Source: Candidatus Neomicrothrix sp. UBA6944 (GTDB taxonomy: Bacteria; Actinomycetota; Acidimicrobiia; Acidimicrobiales; Poriferisodalaceae). From it: 64,000 nt of DNA. The notes under the pieces are model-generated. The model was not told the origin of the DNA and searched no databases. It saw nothing but the letters and a program-made list of their open reading frames with translations. The position numbers and the translations under genes are program-made. The DNA is taken from the NCBI GenBank assembly GCA_002448715.1, contig DJZU01000014.1, positions 10,612 through 74,611 of the forward strand. Reading direction: 5' to 3'. Positions within the stretch are counted from its first letter, which is position 1, and the number at the start of each line of letters is the position of its first letter. Of this stretch, positions 1 to 9,840 are shown piece after piece.

Positions 1-605
1 GCGACGAAGTAGATGTTGAAGTGCTAGAGGTGGATCGCGAACGGGAACGCATTTCGTTGTCCTTGAAGGCAACACAGCAAGATCCATGGCAAGAATTCGC
101 GGATGGCCACAAAGTAGGCGAATTGGTCTATGGGCGGGTCACCAAGTTGGTGCCATTTGGATCTTTCGTCCAGGTTGGGGATGGAATCGAAGGACTCGTC
201 CATATCTCGGAGATGTCAGCGCATCACGTCGAGCTGCCGGAACAAGTTGTGACTCCAGGCGAAGAGTTGTGGGTCAAGATTATTGACTTGGATCTACAAC
301 GCCGCAGAATCAGTTTGTCGATCAAACAAGCAGCTGAAGGCGGAGTTGTAGCAGCGGAATATCAGGAAGCGTTTGGCGAGCACGCCTATGACGAATCAGG
401 CAACTTCATTGGCGAGTTTAGTTATGAGGCGCCGGCCGAAGGTGAGGAGTCAGAGGCTGAACGAGCTTGGCGTGAGTATTACGAAGAGCATGGTGAAGAG
501 GCCTACCGACAGGCTGTGGCGGACTACGAGGACGCTGAACAAGGCGAGCAAGCTGCTGAGGTAATCTCAGAAGAAGAACCAGCAGCCTCAACTGAGGAAG
601 CGTAG
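1..605 (+). CDS. rpsA: 30S ribosomal protein S1, C-terminal part (5' truncated by window edge)
   Basis: The open frame is already running at base 3 and has no plausible start, so the gene begins outside the window. The first residues (EVDRERERISLSLK) are the end of one S1 repeat. A complete S1 RNA-binding repeat follows (about residues 30-105, with GELVYGRVTKLVPFGSFVQV and GLVHISEMS), then an acidic, low-complexity tail of about 90 residues rich in Glu and Ala. S1 binds mRNA on the small ribosomal subunit and helps initiation. Its place just before coaE and uvrB is the usual actinobacterial order. Family assignment is secure; only the missing N-terminal repeats are unseen. Confidence 0.95.
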   Translation, partial: DEVDVEVLEVDRERERISLSLKATQQDPWQEFADGHKVGELVYGRVTKLVPFGSFVQVGDGIEGLVHISEMSAHHVELPEQVVTPGEELWVKIIDLDLQRRRISLSIKQAAEGGVVAAEYQEAFGEHAYDESGNFIGEFSYEAPAEGEESEAERAWREYYEEHGEEAYRQAVADYEDAEQGEQAAEVISEEEPAASTEEA

Positions 606-613
606 GAAGCGAC

Positions 614-1261
614 ATGATAGTCATCGGGCTTACCGGTGGCATCGGAAGCGGGAAAAGCACCGTCTCCGACCGTTTCGTTGATCTCGGTGCGGTGCTCGTT
701 GACGCGGATCAGATTGTCCGCGAGTTGCAAGAGCCGGGGGCCAATGTGCACGCGGACATGGTTGAGTATTTTGGCACGAGCATCCTAAATGAGGACGCAT
801 CACTCAACCGCCAAGCGGTAGCCGATCGAGTGTTCAGCGACAAAGAAGCACTCCACGAGCTGAATAACATTGTTCACCCACCGGTCAACCGAGAAATCCG
901 CCGCCGGATTCGAGAACACACGGACACGGACCACCTGTTGGTTTTAGATATTCCCCTACTGATCGAGGGAATCCTCGCGGGAGGGCCGCCAAGGTACATC
1001 GTGAGTGGAATCTTGGTGGTCGACACTCGCCCTGAGATAGCGATTCAGCGTTTAGTTGAGTACCGAGGATTCAGTGAAGAGGATGCCCGATCTCGAATAG
1101 CCGCCCAAGTTCCGCCGGAGAAGCGACTCGAGTTAGCGGACTTCGTAATCGATAACTCAGTCACCCTTGACGAACTGAATTCGCAAATTGAGTCAGCGTT
1201 CAAATGGGCCCGGTCGCTCCCCGCAACTGAACCAACCCCTGAACCCGACGAAGACAGTTGA
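614..1261 (+). CDS. coaE: Dephospho-CoA kinase
   Basis: This is the last enzyme of coenzyme A synthesis, phosphorylating the 3'-hydroxyl of dephospho-CoA with ATP in the cytoplasm. The P-loop GLTGGIGSGKST sits at residues 5-16, followed by DLGAVLVDADQIVREL, the CoaE substrate region, and later LLVLDIPLLIEG and VVVDTRPEIAIQRL. At 215 residues it is normal length or slightly long, with an acidic C-terminal tail. The ATG is preceded by AGGAAG at suitable spacing, 8 bases after the rpsA stop, so it is probably cotranscribed with rpsA. The rpsA-coaE pair is conserved across Actinobacteria. Confidence 0.95.
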   Translation: MIVIGLTGGIGSGKSTVSDRFVDLGAVLVDADQIVRELQEPGANVHADMVEYFGTSILNEDASLNRQAVADRVFSDKEALHELNNIVHPPVNREIRRRIREHTDTDHLLVLDIPLLIEGILAGGPPRYIVSGILVVDTRPEIAIQRLVEYRGFSEEDARSRIAAQVPPEKRLELADFVIDNSVTLDELNSQIESAFKWARSLPATEPTPEPDEDS

Positions 1262-1276
1262 TATTTACCTTCCTTG

Positions 1277-2182
1277 TCAACCGAGCGCAACCACAAGCAA
1301 AATTCCTAGCAGCACCAAACCGCTACCCAAGTAATCTCGAAAATGGTGACGTTCCTTGAGGCGGACAAGCGACACTAAAAACGCCAAGACGATTTCTAAT
1401 TGCCCAAGCGTTCGAACTTTGGTGGCGCTGGTGAGGGTCATCGCGGCGATCCATCCGGTAGTCCCCACAAAACTCAGCACACCAACCTGAAAACATTTGT
1501 ATCGGTTGCGCCAAATTCCCACGAGTTGTTTGGGATCGAAGGCCGAAAGCAGCAGACCATGGATCAACATTTGGAATGTAAGTAGGGCTAGTAGCGTAAA
1601 ACAGGTCCGATGCCACACCGATGCTCCCGCCAGCGAGGTCGATGCGCCACGGATGCCGACCGCCGAAAACGCGAAGAATAGTCCAGCGGCCACGCCAAAC
1701 CAGGCTGCGCGATCACCCAATCCCTTCAGAGCGGCGCTGACACCAGATGTTGCAGCAAGCAGCACAACACCGACCAGAACACCCACAGCACCAACCCATC
1801 CCAGAGCCTGTAATGGTTCATCCAAGAAGATCGCCGAACCAGTTGCTACCAAAATCACCTCAGACTTTGAATAGACCGTTCCAATAGCGAAGTCCCGTGC
1901 CCGAAATGCCTGAAGCAGTAATGCCGTACCCGTAATTTGAACAACGGCTGCGGCGCCGATCCACAAGCAGAACCTGATCGGTATTCCAATGCTTTGGGGA
2001 GAGAAGACCCACGTTAGGACAAGGGAAAGCAGGGCTAGCGGCCAAGCAAAGAGGAACCTGACATACGCGGCGCCAAATGCCGAGAGGTGGCCGCGTAGCT
2101 CATGCTGTCGGGCAGTCCGCATAACTTGAGCGGCCGTGGCCCCCAGCGTCACGGGGATCCATATAAGGCCACCTGAGTCCAT
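1277..2182 (-). CDS. EamA/DMT-superfamily membrane transporter
   Basis: A 301-residue, very hydrophobic protein with about ten predicted membrane segments arranged as two EamA-like halves (the second half contains TLGQLEIVLAFLVSLVRLKER, typical of the repeat end). DMT permeases export or import small metabolites; the substrate cannot be read from sequence. It is convergent with coaE (15 bases between stops). The ATG at 2182 is the only good start before the first membrane segment. The SDR gene upstream on the same strand ends 40 bases before it, so the two may share a transcript. Could also be annotated simply as a DMT permease of unknown substrate. Confidence 0.8.
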   Translation of the reverse strand: MDSGGLIWIPVTLGATAAQVMRTARQHELRGHLSAFGAAYVRFLFAWPLALLSLVLTWVFSPQSIGIPIRFCLWIGAAAVVQITGTALLLQAFRARDFAIGTVYSKSEVILVATGSAIFLDEPLQALGWVGAVGVLVGVVLLAATSGVSAALKGLGDRAAWFGVAAGLFFAFSAVGIRGASTSLAGASVWHRTCFTLLALLTFQMLIHGLLLSAFDPKQLVGIWRNRYKCFQVGVLSFVGTTGWIAAMTLTSATKVRTLGQLEIVLAFLVSLVRLKERHHFRDYLGSGLVLLGILLVVALG

Positions 2183-2222
2183 AAGCGCTCTTCCTAGGCC
2201 ACTAGCGGCCCCATTCCCTCAG

Positions 2223-3017
2223 TTAAGGGGTATCGGCGTGGTCAGAGCCTTCCAAACGCTGCTGAAGCCTGTTCATCCCATGAAGCCAGCGATCAGGACC
2301 AGCAGTCTTTCTCTCCATCCAGGTTTGGGCAATAGGATCCGTAAGCACTAAGAAGCGCTCCTCTGAGATCGCTTCTAAGACCTGCTGGGCGACCTCCTCG
2401 GGCTCTTTGATCGGCCCCCCGGCTTGTGACGCCCACTCGCCGTCGGCAGCGTCACCCAACATGGGAGTGCGAACGGCCAGAGGCGCCAACAATGAAACTG
2501 CAATACCGCAGTGCGCATAGGTGAAGGCCAGCCATTCAGCGAGTCCCACAACAGCGTGTTTGCTCACTGCATAAGGAAGATTTCCATGAGAGGAAAGAAT
2601 TCCTGCCATCGACGCCGTGTGAAGTAAATATCCCTCACCTCTATCGAGCATTCCAGGAAGCACAGCCCTAATGGCATGAACATGCGACATAAGGTTTACG
2701 TCCCATTGACGCTGCCACTCTTCTATAGGACTGTCGAATACCCCAGCACCTGATCCTATTCCGGCGTTATTGAATAGAAGATCAACAGGTCCGAGCTGCT
2801 CCTCTACCTGCACGATCATGGAATCAATAGCGGCCCTGTCGGCGAGGTCGCATTCCACGGCAATGCCCCCTATGGATTCGGCAACGAGTTGCGAACCCTT
2901 AGCGTCGATGTCGACAACGGCCACTCTTGCGCCCGCATCTGAAAATCCTTGAGCGCAGGCAGCTCCTATGCCACTAGCAGCCCCCGTGATAACAGCAACT
3001 TTCCCCTTGAGTTTCAT
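2223..3017 (-). CDS. SDR-family NAD(P)-dependent oxidoreductase
   Basis: A classical short-chain dehydrogenase of 264 residues. The cofactor motif TGAASGIG is at about residues 11-18, the NNAG motif near 88-91, and the catalytic Ser/Tyr/Lys set is visible as HTASMAG and YAVSK. Asp at the end of beta-2 (VVDIDAKG) points to NAD rather than NADP. The ATG is preceded on the minus strand by GGGGGA. The C-terminal 50 residues (FLVLTDPIAQTWMERKTAGPD) resemble SDRs from lipid or hydroxyacid catabolism, but substrate is unknown. It lies 13 bases downstream of the acidic zinc-ribbon gene and is probably cotranscribed with it. Confidence 0.88.
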   Translation of the reverse strand: MKLKGKVAVITGAASGIGAACAQGFSDAGARVAVVDIDAKGSQLVAESIGGIAVECDLADRAAIDSMIVQVEEQLGPVDLLFNNAGIGSGAGVFDSPIEEWQRQWDVNLMSHVHAIRAVLPGMLDRGEGYLLHTASMAGILSSHGNLPYAVSKHAVVGLAEWLAFTYAHCGIAVSLLAPLAVRTPMLGDAADGEWASQAGGPIKEPEEVAQQVLEAISEERFLVLTDPIAQTWMERKTAGPDRWLHGMNRLQQRLEGSDHADTP

Positions 3018-3030
3018 AGTCCCCCGATTT

Positions 3031-3537
3031 TCAAACCTTTAGCTCTGTCCCGCAGTGTGGGCAGCTCGCAATCTTGTCCCTTATGTCGTACTGCGATTCT
3101 TTGACAAGTAGGAAACATCCCTCACACAGGATTTCATCTTCCTGTTTGCTGGGGATCCGATCGCCTTCAGCCGTGGTGATAACCCCTTCGTCTTCTTCCT
3201 CTTCGTCTTCGTCGTCTTCAGCTGACGACAGTCGTTCCTTCAGGATTGTGTCCAAATCAGCTTCGACTTCGTCGTCGTCTTCTTCTTCGTCTTCCTCTTC
3301 TGAAGTGGGACGTGCCCCAGCAGGTATCTCTTTGTTCTCGTCGTCATCGTCGTCGTCATCTGCGAGGTCGTCGCCCTCAAGATCGATCTCGATATCCTCA
3401 CCCATCTCTTCATCAAGCTGGTCTGGGTCAGGCTCCATTTCATCGATTTCTTCGTCTACAGGTTCATCACTCATTTTGGCCTCGGGAGCTACTAACTCAA
3501 ATAGTCGCACATGCTGCTCAGCGCGGAGGATACCCAT
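3031..3537 (-). CDS. Acidic protein with C-terminal four-cysteine zinc ribbon (DUF4193-like)
   Basis: 168 residues from the first ATG, or 147 from an internal ATG at 3474 that starts MSDEPVDEE and also has a GAGG in front; the shorter form may be the real one. The middle is an extreme run of Asp and Glu. Inside it DLDTILKERL is the only non-acidic island. The C-terminus has CEGC (138-141) and CPHC (159-162), a small zinc ribbon. This layout resembles the short actinobacterial DUF4193 proteins of unknown role; that match is from memory of the family. It is divergent from uvrB, with a 112-base shared promoter region. Function is unknown; nucleic-acid or RNA-polymerase contact would fit such a design but is guesswork. 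Confidence 0.75.
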   Translation of the reverse strand: MGILRAEQHVRLFELVAPEAKMSDEPVDEEIDEMEPDPDQLDEEMGEDIEIDLEGDDLADDDDDDDENKEIPAGARPTSEEEDEEEDDDEVEADLDTILKERLSSAEDDEDEEEEDEGVITTAEGDRIPSKQEDEILCEGCFLLVKESQYDIRDKIASCPHCGTELKV

Positions 3538-3649
3538 AGATCGGCCCTTCAGTGTGAATGAAATAAGAAATCCCCAAAGAACTCGATTTTTTTTCGAAAC
3601 CCCTCTAAGCGGTCTTCCCCAGTAAGTTCCAGTTCCTAAGCTGTTTTAT
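3538..3649. promoter_or_regulatory. Divergent promoter region between the acidic zinc-ribbon gene and uvrB
   Basis: The 112 bases serve both minus-strand genes and uvrB. They contain an uninterrupted run of eight T (3587-3594) inside a TCGA...TCGA symmetric frame (3583-3597). I looked for an actinobacterial LexA box (CGAAC-N4-GTTCG) that might control uvrB and see none. No convincing -35/-10 pair can be fixed by eye. Confidence 0.35.
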
Positions 3650-5710
3650 GTGAGTTCTGAGGTCAGGCCGACGCCAACAGCAGCGCACCCATTTCGGGTT
3701 GTATCAGACTTTGCTCCTGCCGGTGACCAGCCCAATGCCGTGCAACTTTTGGCCGACGGAGTAGAGGCTGAACTCCGATTCCAGACGCTGCTCGGCATTA
3801 CGGGATCAGGTAAGAGCGCAACAATTGCGTGGACCATTGAAAAGGTTCAACGCCCAACTCTTGTACTCGCACCTAACAAATCGCTCGCAGCTCAGTTAGC
3901 TAACGAATTCAGGGAATTCTTTCCGAATAATCGAGTGGAATATTTCGTCTCTTACTACGACTATTACCAACCAGAGGCGTATATGCCCGCCTCGGATACC
4001 TATATAGAGAAAGACTCTTCGATAAACGATGAGATTGATCGGCTTCGACACTCAGCAACGGCGGCATTACTAACCAGAAGAGACGTAATAGTCGTTGCGT
4101 CAGTTTCAGCTATCTACGGCCTTGGACCGCCTGAGGCCTACCTGCAACACATGCTTTACCTCAGACTGGGTGAGACACACAATCAAAGAGAAGTTCTCGG
4201 CCGTCTCATTGATATGCAGTATGAGCGAAACGACATGAACCTTGTTCGGGGAAAGTTCCGGGTCAAGGGAGACACCCTTGAGATCCATCCCGCGTACGAA
4301 GAGTTCGTTGTCAGAATCGAACTCTTTGGTGACGACATAGAACGAATAACCAAAATTGACCCCGTCACCGGAGAAAGGCTTGCCGAACTCGAAGAAGTAA
4401 CGGTGTTTCCGGCGAGTCACTATGTCACGGACGGGGCGACGATCCACAGGGCCATAAGCGATATTGAAACCGAACTCCAGCAACGTCTCACATTTTTCGA
4501 ATCGGAGCAGAAACTCTTAGAAGCTCAAAGGCTGCGCATGAGAACCGAATATGACCTTGAGATGCTTCAAGAGGTCGGATATTGCACAGGCATCGAAAAC
4601 TATTCGATGCATCTCGATGGTCGAACCTTCGATCAACCCCCCTATAGCCTGCTCGATTTCTTTCCTGACGATTATCTACTGGTCATTGACGAGAGCCATG
4701 TAGCGGTCCCGCAGCTTCACGGGCAATTCGCGGGAGATCGATCTCGAAAGGACACGTTGGTTGAGCACGGCTTCCGGCTCCCATCGGCACGCGACAATCG
4801 TCCGCTTCGGTTCGACGAAGTAATGGAACGCATCAACCAAGTGATTTTTTTATCCGCCACTCCAAGTGACTACGAAATCGAAGTGAGCGATCAAGTAGTC
4901 GAACAAATAATCAGACCTACTGGTTTGGTTGATCCCGAAGTGATCGTAAAGCCCACGCGTGGCCAGATTGACGATCTCATGGAGCAAATTGAGCAAACGG
5001 TTAGCCGAGGCGACCGCGTCCTTGTCACGACGCTCACCAAAAAAATGTCAGAGGACCTCACCGATTATTTGTTGGAGCTAGGTGTCAGGGTTCGATATCT
5101 CCACAGTGAAATTGACACTATTGAGAGGATCGAAATTCTAAGAGATCTGCGTCTGGGCGAATTTGACGTACTGGTCGGGATAAATCTGCTGCGCGAAGGC
5201 TTGGACTTACCTGAGGTCTCCTTGGTCGCGATCTTGGATGCAGACAAGGAGGGCTTTTTGCGGAGTCAAACTTCACTTATCCAAACCATCGGTCGAGCGG
5301 CGAGAAACGTCGACGGCCAGGTAATCATGTATGCGGACAACATCACTGATTCAATGCGAGTGGCTCTGAATGAAACCAACCGCCGTAGAGGCCTTCAACA
5401 GGCATACAACGAGGAACATGGCATTGACCCCCAAACTATCCGCAAGGCGGTCACAGATATTTTGCTTGTGTTGCGAGGCCAAGAAGAGGGCGCACCAGTT
5501 CCAGATAAGTTGTCCTCCAAACGAGTGCAAGCTAATGAACAAGCCCGTCGGGATTTAGCCGAGCTTCCAGAAGACGACTTGCACCGACTCATCCACTCTC
5601 TGGAACTCGAAATGGAAGAAGCCGCTGAAGATCTGCGGTTCGAGTACGCAGCACGACTACGCGATGAGATCAGAGAACTTCGTCGTGACCTTCGCGACGC
5701 AATGAGCTGA
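3650..5710 (+). CDS. uvrB: UvrABC excinuclease subunit B
   Basis: UvrB is the damage-verifying helicase-like subunit of nucleotide excision repair: loaded by UvrA, it then recruits UvrC. The P-loop GITGSGKS is at residues 49-56, followed by the beta-hairpin region [20 protein letters not shown] that clamps a DNA strand, the Walker B box [16 protein letters not shown], the C-terminal helicase half ([34 protein letters not shown]), and a UVR coiled-coil at the end ([24 protein letters not shown]) for UvrC binding. 686 residues is normal. The GTG start fits the family N-terminus. GSGKSA in the P-loop is common in Actinobacteria and not a defect. Confidence 0.97.
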   Translation: MSSEVRPTPTAAHPFRVVSDFAPAGDQPNAVQLLADGVEAELRFQTLLGITGSGKSATIAWTIEKVQRPTLVLAPNKSLAAQLANEFREFFPNNRVEYFVSYYDYYQPEAYMPASDTYIEKDSSINDEIDRLRHSATAALLTRRDVIVVASVSAIYGLGPPEAYLQHMLYLRLGETHNQREVLGRLIDMQYERNDMNLVRGKFRVKGDTLEIHPAYEEFVVRIELFGDDIERITKIDPVTGERLAELEEVTVFPASHYVTDGATIHRAISDIETELQQRLTFFESEQKLLEAQRLRMRTEYDLEMLQEVGYCTGIENYSMHLDGRTFDQPPYSLLDFFPDDYLLVIDESHVAVPQLHGQFAGDRSRKDTLVEHGFRLPSARDNRPLRFDEVMERINQVIFLSATPSDYEIEVSDQVVEQIIRPTGLVDPEVIVKPTRGQIDDLMEQIEQTVSRGDRVLVTTLTKKMSEDLTDYLLELGVRVRYLHSEIDTIERIEILRDLRLGEFDVLVGINLLREGLDLPEVSLVAILDADKEGFLRSQTSLIQTIGRAARNVDGQVIMYADNITDSMRVALNETNRRRGLQQAYNEEHGIDPQTIRKAVTDILLVLRGQEEGAPVPDKLSSKRVQANEQARRDLAELPEDDLHRLIHSLELEMEEAAEDLRFEYAARLRDEIRELRRDLRDAMS

Positions 5711-5813
5711 AGATAAATCAGGAACTATGGCTGACTTAGCGAGTTAGCAACTAGTTTGCCACTAGAGGTAGCGGCGTTAACCAGCTACGAATCGTTTGCT
5801 AGGGGGTACAGCG

Positions 5814-6905
5814 ATGGCACACGAAGTGCAAGGCGTGATAGCTCGATCGAAAGGGTCTCCAGTAACCGTCGAAACTATTCAGATACCAGACCCTGGGCCA
5901 GGAGAGGTGGTAGTCGATGTTCAGGCATGCGGCGTATGTCACACAGACCTTCACTATCGAGAAGGAGCGATTAACAACGACTTCCCCTTCCTTCTCGGCC
6001 ATGAAGCCGCGGGAACGGTAAGTCAAGTCGGTTCAGGTGTCTCCAACTTGAGCGAAGGTGATTTCGTGATACTGAATTGGCGCGCCGTGTGTGGGGAATG
6101 CCGAAGCTGTTTACGAGGCAGACCGCAGTACTGCTTCGCCACCCACAACGCGCAGCAAAAGATGACCGTAGACGGGATCGAGCTGACGGCTGCTCTCGGC
6201 ATCGGCGCATTTGCTGAAAAAACGCTGGTAGCAGCAGGACAAGCAACGAAAGTCGATGATTCAGCTGAGCCCGAAGTAGCTGGCCTAATTGGGTGCGGAG
6301 TAATGGCTGGGTTAGGTGCAGCTATGAATACTGGAGGAGTTACCCGTGGTGACAGCGTCGCTGTTTGGGGTTGTGGAGGAGTAGGTGATGCTGCAATCGA
6401 AGGGTCTCGCATAGCCGGAGCACACACGATTATCGCAATAGACCTAGACGATCGAAAACTGGAGTGGGCCAAAGATTTCGGCGCTACACATGTAATCAAC
6501 TCCACGGGTATGGACACCGACCAAGTCGTCGAAGCAGTCCAGACTCTTACAGGCGGCAACGGGGTAGACGTCGCTATTGAAGCAGTCGGCTCACCTGCTG
6601 CCTATGAACAAGCGTTTTTTGCAAGAGATCTAGCGGGCACTGTTGTCCTCGTTGGTGTTCCCAACCCGGAGATGCGTATTGACTTGCCCATGATTGAGAT
6701 CTTTGGGCGAGGAGGTGCCCTCAAAAGTTCGTGGTATGGCGATTGCTTGCCGACCCGTGACTTCCCAATGCTCATTGACCTCCACCTCCAGGGACGACTG
6801 CAGCTAGGGCGTTTCGTATCAGAAAAAATTGGGATTGAAGATGTTGAAGCGGCGTTCCACAAGATGGAGCAAGGAGAAGTGTTGCGTTCCGTCGTCATGA
6901 TCTAA
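5814..6905 (+). CDS. mscR: S-(hydroxymethyl)mycothiol dehydrogenase
   Basis: A zinc-dependent class III-like alcohol dehydrogenase that oxidises the formaldehyde-mycothiol adduct with NAD, detoxifying formaldehyde in mycothiol-producing Actinobacteria. The catalytic zinc motif [20 protein letters not shown], the structural four-cysteine lobe ([15 protein letters not shown]), [29 protein letters not shown] and [19 protein letters not shown] are all typical of this subfamily rather than of general alcohol dehydrogenases. I place the start at the ATG at 5814 because AGGGGG lies 7 bases upstream; an in-frame TTG at 5796 is less likely. It lies between uvrB and uvrA in the same direction. The metallo-hydrolase that often accompanies it is missing here. 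Confidence 0.9.
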   Translation: MAHEVQGVIARSKGSPVTVETIQIPDPGPGEVVVDVQACGVCHTDLHYREGAINNDFPFLLGHEAAGTVSQVGSGVSNLSEGDFVILNWRAVCGECRSCLRGRPQYCFATHNAQQKMTVDGIELTAALGIGAFAEKTLVAAGQATKVDDSAEPEVAGLIGCGVMAGLGAAMNTGGVTRGDSVAVWGCGGVGDAAIEGSRIAGAHTIIAIDLDDRKLEWAKDFGATHVINSTGMDTDQVVEAVQTLTGGNGVDVAIEAVGSPAAYEQAFFARDLAGTVVLVGVPNPEMRIDLPMIEIFGRGGALKSSWYGDCLPTRDFPMLIDLHLQGRLQLGRFVSEKIGIEDVEAAFHKMEQGEVLRSVVMI

Positions 6906-6962
6906 GCCTTTTGGCTAGGAGCGTCCCGTATCTAGATATGGCCCGAGATAGGCTCCGGCACG

Positions 6963-9812
6963 ATGGGAGATCGATTAATCGTTCGAGGTGCTAGGGAAAA
7001 TAACCTGCGCGATGTTGACGTGGATTTGCCGCGCGACAACTTGATCGTGTTTACAGGGCTATCCGGGAGTGGGAAGTCGTCCCTCGCTTTCGACACCATC
7101 TACGCAGAAGGTCAGAGACGATACGTAGAGTCGCTGTCTGCCTACGCCCGACAATTCCTAGGGCAGATGGACAAACCTGATGTTGACTTTTTAGAAGGCC
7201 TTTCACCGGCGATTTCGATAGACCAAAAGAGTGCGAGCAGAAATCCTAGGTCCACGGTCGGCACCATCACAGAAATATATGACTACCTTCGGCTTCTGTA
7301 TGCCCGAGTCGGAACTCAACATGATCCAGAAACGGGTGAAATCGTCCAACGCCAGACCTCGCAGGAGATTGTCGACAGAATTCTCACGCTCGGAATGGAG
7401 AAGAGGTTTCAGGTTCTGGCACCTATTGTCCGGGGAAGAAAGGGCGAGTATCACACCCTGCTAGCGGACCTGGCATCCCAAGGTTATGTGCGTGCTCGAG
7501 TCGATGGAGAAATACTTGATCTCGGGGAGGAGGAGGTCCTCCCCGAAGAGCGCTTGGACCGTTATGTCAACCACGATATTGAAGTCATCGTGGACCGCCT
7601 TGTGCTGAGAGAAGGGATTGAACAACGACTTACCGAATCGATTGAAACAGCGTTAAACCTCGCCGACGGCCATGTGTGGATAGAAGTCGTTCCCGCAGAA
7701 GGAGAGGGGGAGATTCATACCTATAGTCAACATCTTTTCTCGCCCGCTTCGGGACGGTCGTTTGAAGATTTAGCTCCCCGAAACTTTTCCTTCAATTCGC
7801 CATATGGAGCGTGTAGCACGTGCGACGGTTTAGGAACTCGATTCGAGGTTGATCCAGAATTAATCGTCCCGAATGCCGACCTAACCATTGAAGAAGGCGC
7901 CATCGCGCCATTCGCTACTGGCGCGAGTCGGTGGTACGGACGACTTTTGCGTGCCACCGGAGAAGAATTTGACATTCCGGTTGACAAGCCTTGGTCCAAA
8001 CTCACAGCCAAACAGCGCAAGCTACTTCTGTATGGAAGTTCGCAAAGCCGAACATTCACCGTTCGCTACAGAAACCGGTACGGCCGCAGTAGGAGCTACA
8101 CCACTCACTGGGAAGGGGTCATCCCGACCCTGCAACGTCGTCACGCCGACACTGACAGTGACCATTCCAGAGATCGTATTGAGGGCTATATGCGAGAAGT
8201 CCCGTGTGGTACCTGCGACGGGGCGCGGCTAAACGAAGTGTCACTAGCCGTTCAGGTTGCGGGCCGCAATATTCATGAACTTTGCTCGGTGTCGATCGGG
8301 GAGGCCGCCAAGATTATTGATGGCCTCTCACTCAACGACAGAGAGACAATCATCGCGGCGCCCATTGTCAAAGAGATTGACGCTCGTCTTAATTTCTTGC
8401 TGGACGTCGGATTGGACTATCTCAACTTAAACCGATCTGCAGCAACGCTGGCCGGCGGCGAAGCACAACGAATTCGTTTGGCCAGCCAAATTGGCAGCGG
8501 TTTGGAAGGCGTCCTTTATGTACTAGACGAGCCCTCCATAGGCCTTCATCAGCGGGATAATCGCCGCTTAATTGAAACCCTCCAGAACCTGCGCGATTTG
8601 GGCAACACGGTGTTGGTCGTAGAGCACGATCAGGAAACCATTCTCGAGGCTGACTGGGTAGTTGACATAGGTCCAGGCGCTGGAGAACACGGGGGCGAGA
8701 TCATCTACAGCGGCCCGGTCAAAGGTCTCACAACTGCAAAGGGATCGATTACCGGTGACTACTTGCGAGGTACTCGAACGATAGAAACGCCAGAAAAACG
8801 CAGAAAACCGATCTCAGAGGCCCTGACTATAAAAGGAGCACGAGAAAATAACCTTCGTTCAATCGATGTTGAGATACCCCTCGGGTGCTTCGTCACCGTA
8901 ACGGGTGTGTCGGGGTCAGGGAAAAGTACCTTGATCAACGAGATCCTGCGGAAGTCGTTGATGCAGCGGATCTATAAGTCGAAAGAGGTTCCTGGCCTAC
9001 ACACTTCACTTGAAGGGTGGGATGCACTGGACAAAGTCATTGACATCGACCAGTCACCGATAGGGCGAACACCGCGCTCAAATCCAGCTACCTATACAGG
9101 TGCCTTTGACAATATTCGTAAGCTTTTCTCCGCCACGAATGAGTCGAAAGTTCGCGGGTATTTGCCAGGACGTTTTAGCTTCAATGTTAAGGGTGGGCGA
9201 TGTGAAGCCTGTTCGGGAGATGGAACAATAAAAATCGAAATGCATTTTCTCCCAGATGTGTATGTGCCATGCGAGATTTGCAAAGGGGCCCGATACAACC
9301 GCGAGACACTCGAAGTGCGCTTCAAGGGTATGACCATCGCAGACGTGTTAAATATGCCCTGCGAAGAAGCGTTGGAGTTTTTCTCTGCGCAACCTCCGAT
9401 TGCCCGACACATGCAAACCCTGGTCGATGTGGGGCTTGGCTACATTCGACTCGGACAGCCCGCGACGACACTGTCTGGTGGAGAAGCGCAACGCGTGAAG
9501 CTTGCCAGCGAACTAGCGAAGAGACCCACCGGGCACACGATTTATATTTTGGATGAACCCACGACAGGGCTCCATTTCGAAGACATTCGGCGTTTACTCG
9601 CAGTTCTAAGTCGTTTAGTCGACCAGGGCAACACGGTGATCGTCATCGAACACAATCTCGACGTGATTAAGACCGCCGATTGGATCATCGATATGGGTCC
9701 TGAAGGTGGAGACGGCGGTGGTCTGGTTGTGGCCAGCGGACCGCCTGAAAAAGTCGCAAAAGTGTCGGCTAGCCACACGGGTCGCTTCCTCGGTGCTGTC
9801 CTGTCAGACTGA
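6963..9812 (+). CDS. uvrA: UvrABC excinuclease subunit A
   Basis: The damage-scanning ATPase of nucleotide excision repair. Two ABC modules are visible: first P-loop GLSGSGKSS, signature [12 protein letters not shown] and Walker [11 protein letters not shown]; second P-loop GVSGSGKST, signature [12 protein letters not shown] and Walker [11 protein letters not shown]. Cysteine pairs of the inserted zinc modules are present (CSTC and CGTC in the first half; CEAC and CEIC in the second). 949 residues is the usual size. The ATG is 57 bases after mscR. Within its coding region lies a strong hairpin at 7522-7546 (listed separately). Confidence 0.97.
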   Translation: MGDRLIVRGARENNLRDVDVDLPRDNLIVFTGLSGSGKSSLAFDTIYAEGQRRYVESLSAYARQFLGQMDKPDVDFLEGLSPAISIDQKSASRNPRSTVGTITEIYDYLRLLYARVGTQHDPETGEIVQRQTSQEIVDRILTLGMEKRFQVLAPIVRGRKGEYHTLLADLASQGYVRARVDGEILDLGEEEVLPEERLDRYVNHDIEVIVDRLVLREGIEQRLTESIETALNLADGHVWIEVVPAEGEGEIHTYSQHLFSPASGRSFEDLAPRNFSFNSPYGACSTCDGLGTRFEVDPELIVPNADLTIEEGAIAPFATGASRWYGRLLRATGEEFDIPVDKPWSKLTAKQRKLLLYGSSQSRTFTVRYRNRYGRSRSYTTHWEGVIPTLQRRHADTDSDHSRDRIEGYMREVPCGTCDGARLNEVSLAVQVAGRNIHELCSVSIGEAAKIIDGLSLNDRETIIAAPIVKEIDARLNFLLDVGLDYLNLNRSAATLAGGEAQRIRLASQIGSGLEGVLYVLDEPSIGLHQRDNRRLIETLQNLRDLGNTVLVVEHDQETILEADWVVDIGPGAGEHGGEIIYSGPVKGLTTAKGSITGDYLRGTRTIETPEKRRKPISEALTIKGARENNLRSIDVEIPLGCFVTVTGVSGSGKSTLINEILRKSLMQRIYKSKEVPGLHTSLEGWDALDKVIDIDQSPIGRTPRSNPATYTGAFDNIRKLFSATNESKVRGYLPGRFSFNVKGGRCEACSGDGTIKIEMHFLPDVYVPCEICKGARYNRETLEVRFKGMTIADVLNMPCEEALEFFSAQPPIARHMQTLVDVGLGYIRLGQPATTLSGGEAQRVKLASELAKRPTGHTIYILDEPTTGLHFEDIRRLLAVLSRLVDQGNTVIVIEHNLDVIKTADWIIDMGPEGGDGGGLVVASGPPEKVAKVSASHTGRFLGAVLSD
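7522..7546. repeat. 10-bp inverted repeat with GGAGG loop, inside uvrA
   Basis: Arms TCGGGGAGGA (7522-7531) and TCCTCCCCGA (7537-7546) are perfect complements around the five-base loop GGAGG. It encodes Asp-Leu-Gly-Glu-Glu-Glu in uvrA. In the mRNA this would be a GC-rich hairpin exposing a Shine-Dalgarno-like loop. Coding constraint on an acidic stretch may be the whole explanation. Confidence 0.5.
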
Positions 9813-9840
9813 ATGGACGTTCGCCCAATAACATTTACGT

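Noticed and set aside
3074..3625. A plus-strand, serine-rich open frame
   Set aside because: It is the complement of the Asp/Glu-rich codons of the acidic zinc-ribbon gene; poly-Ser is the expected reverse reading, so it is a shadow.
3538..3649. SOS (LexA) box upstream of uvrB
   Set aside because: No CGAAC-N4-GTTCG or close variant is present; the TCGA-T-run-TCGA symmetry does not match.
3650..3830. UvrB P-loop with Ser-Ala in place of the Thr-Phe seen in E. coli
   Set aside because: The GSGKSA form is common in Actinobacteria, so it is a lineage marker rather than a defect.
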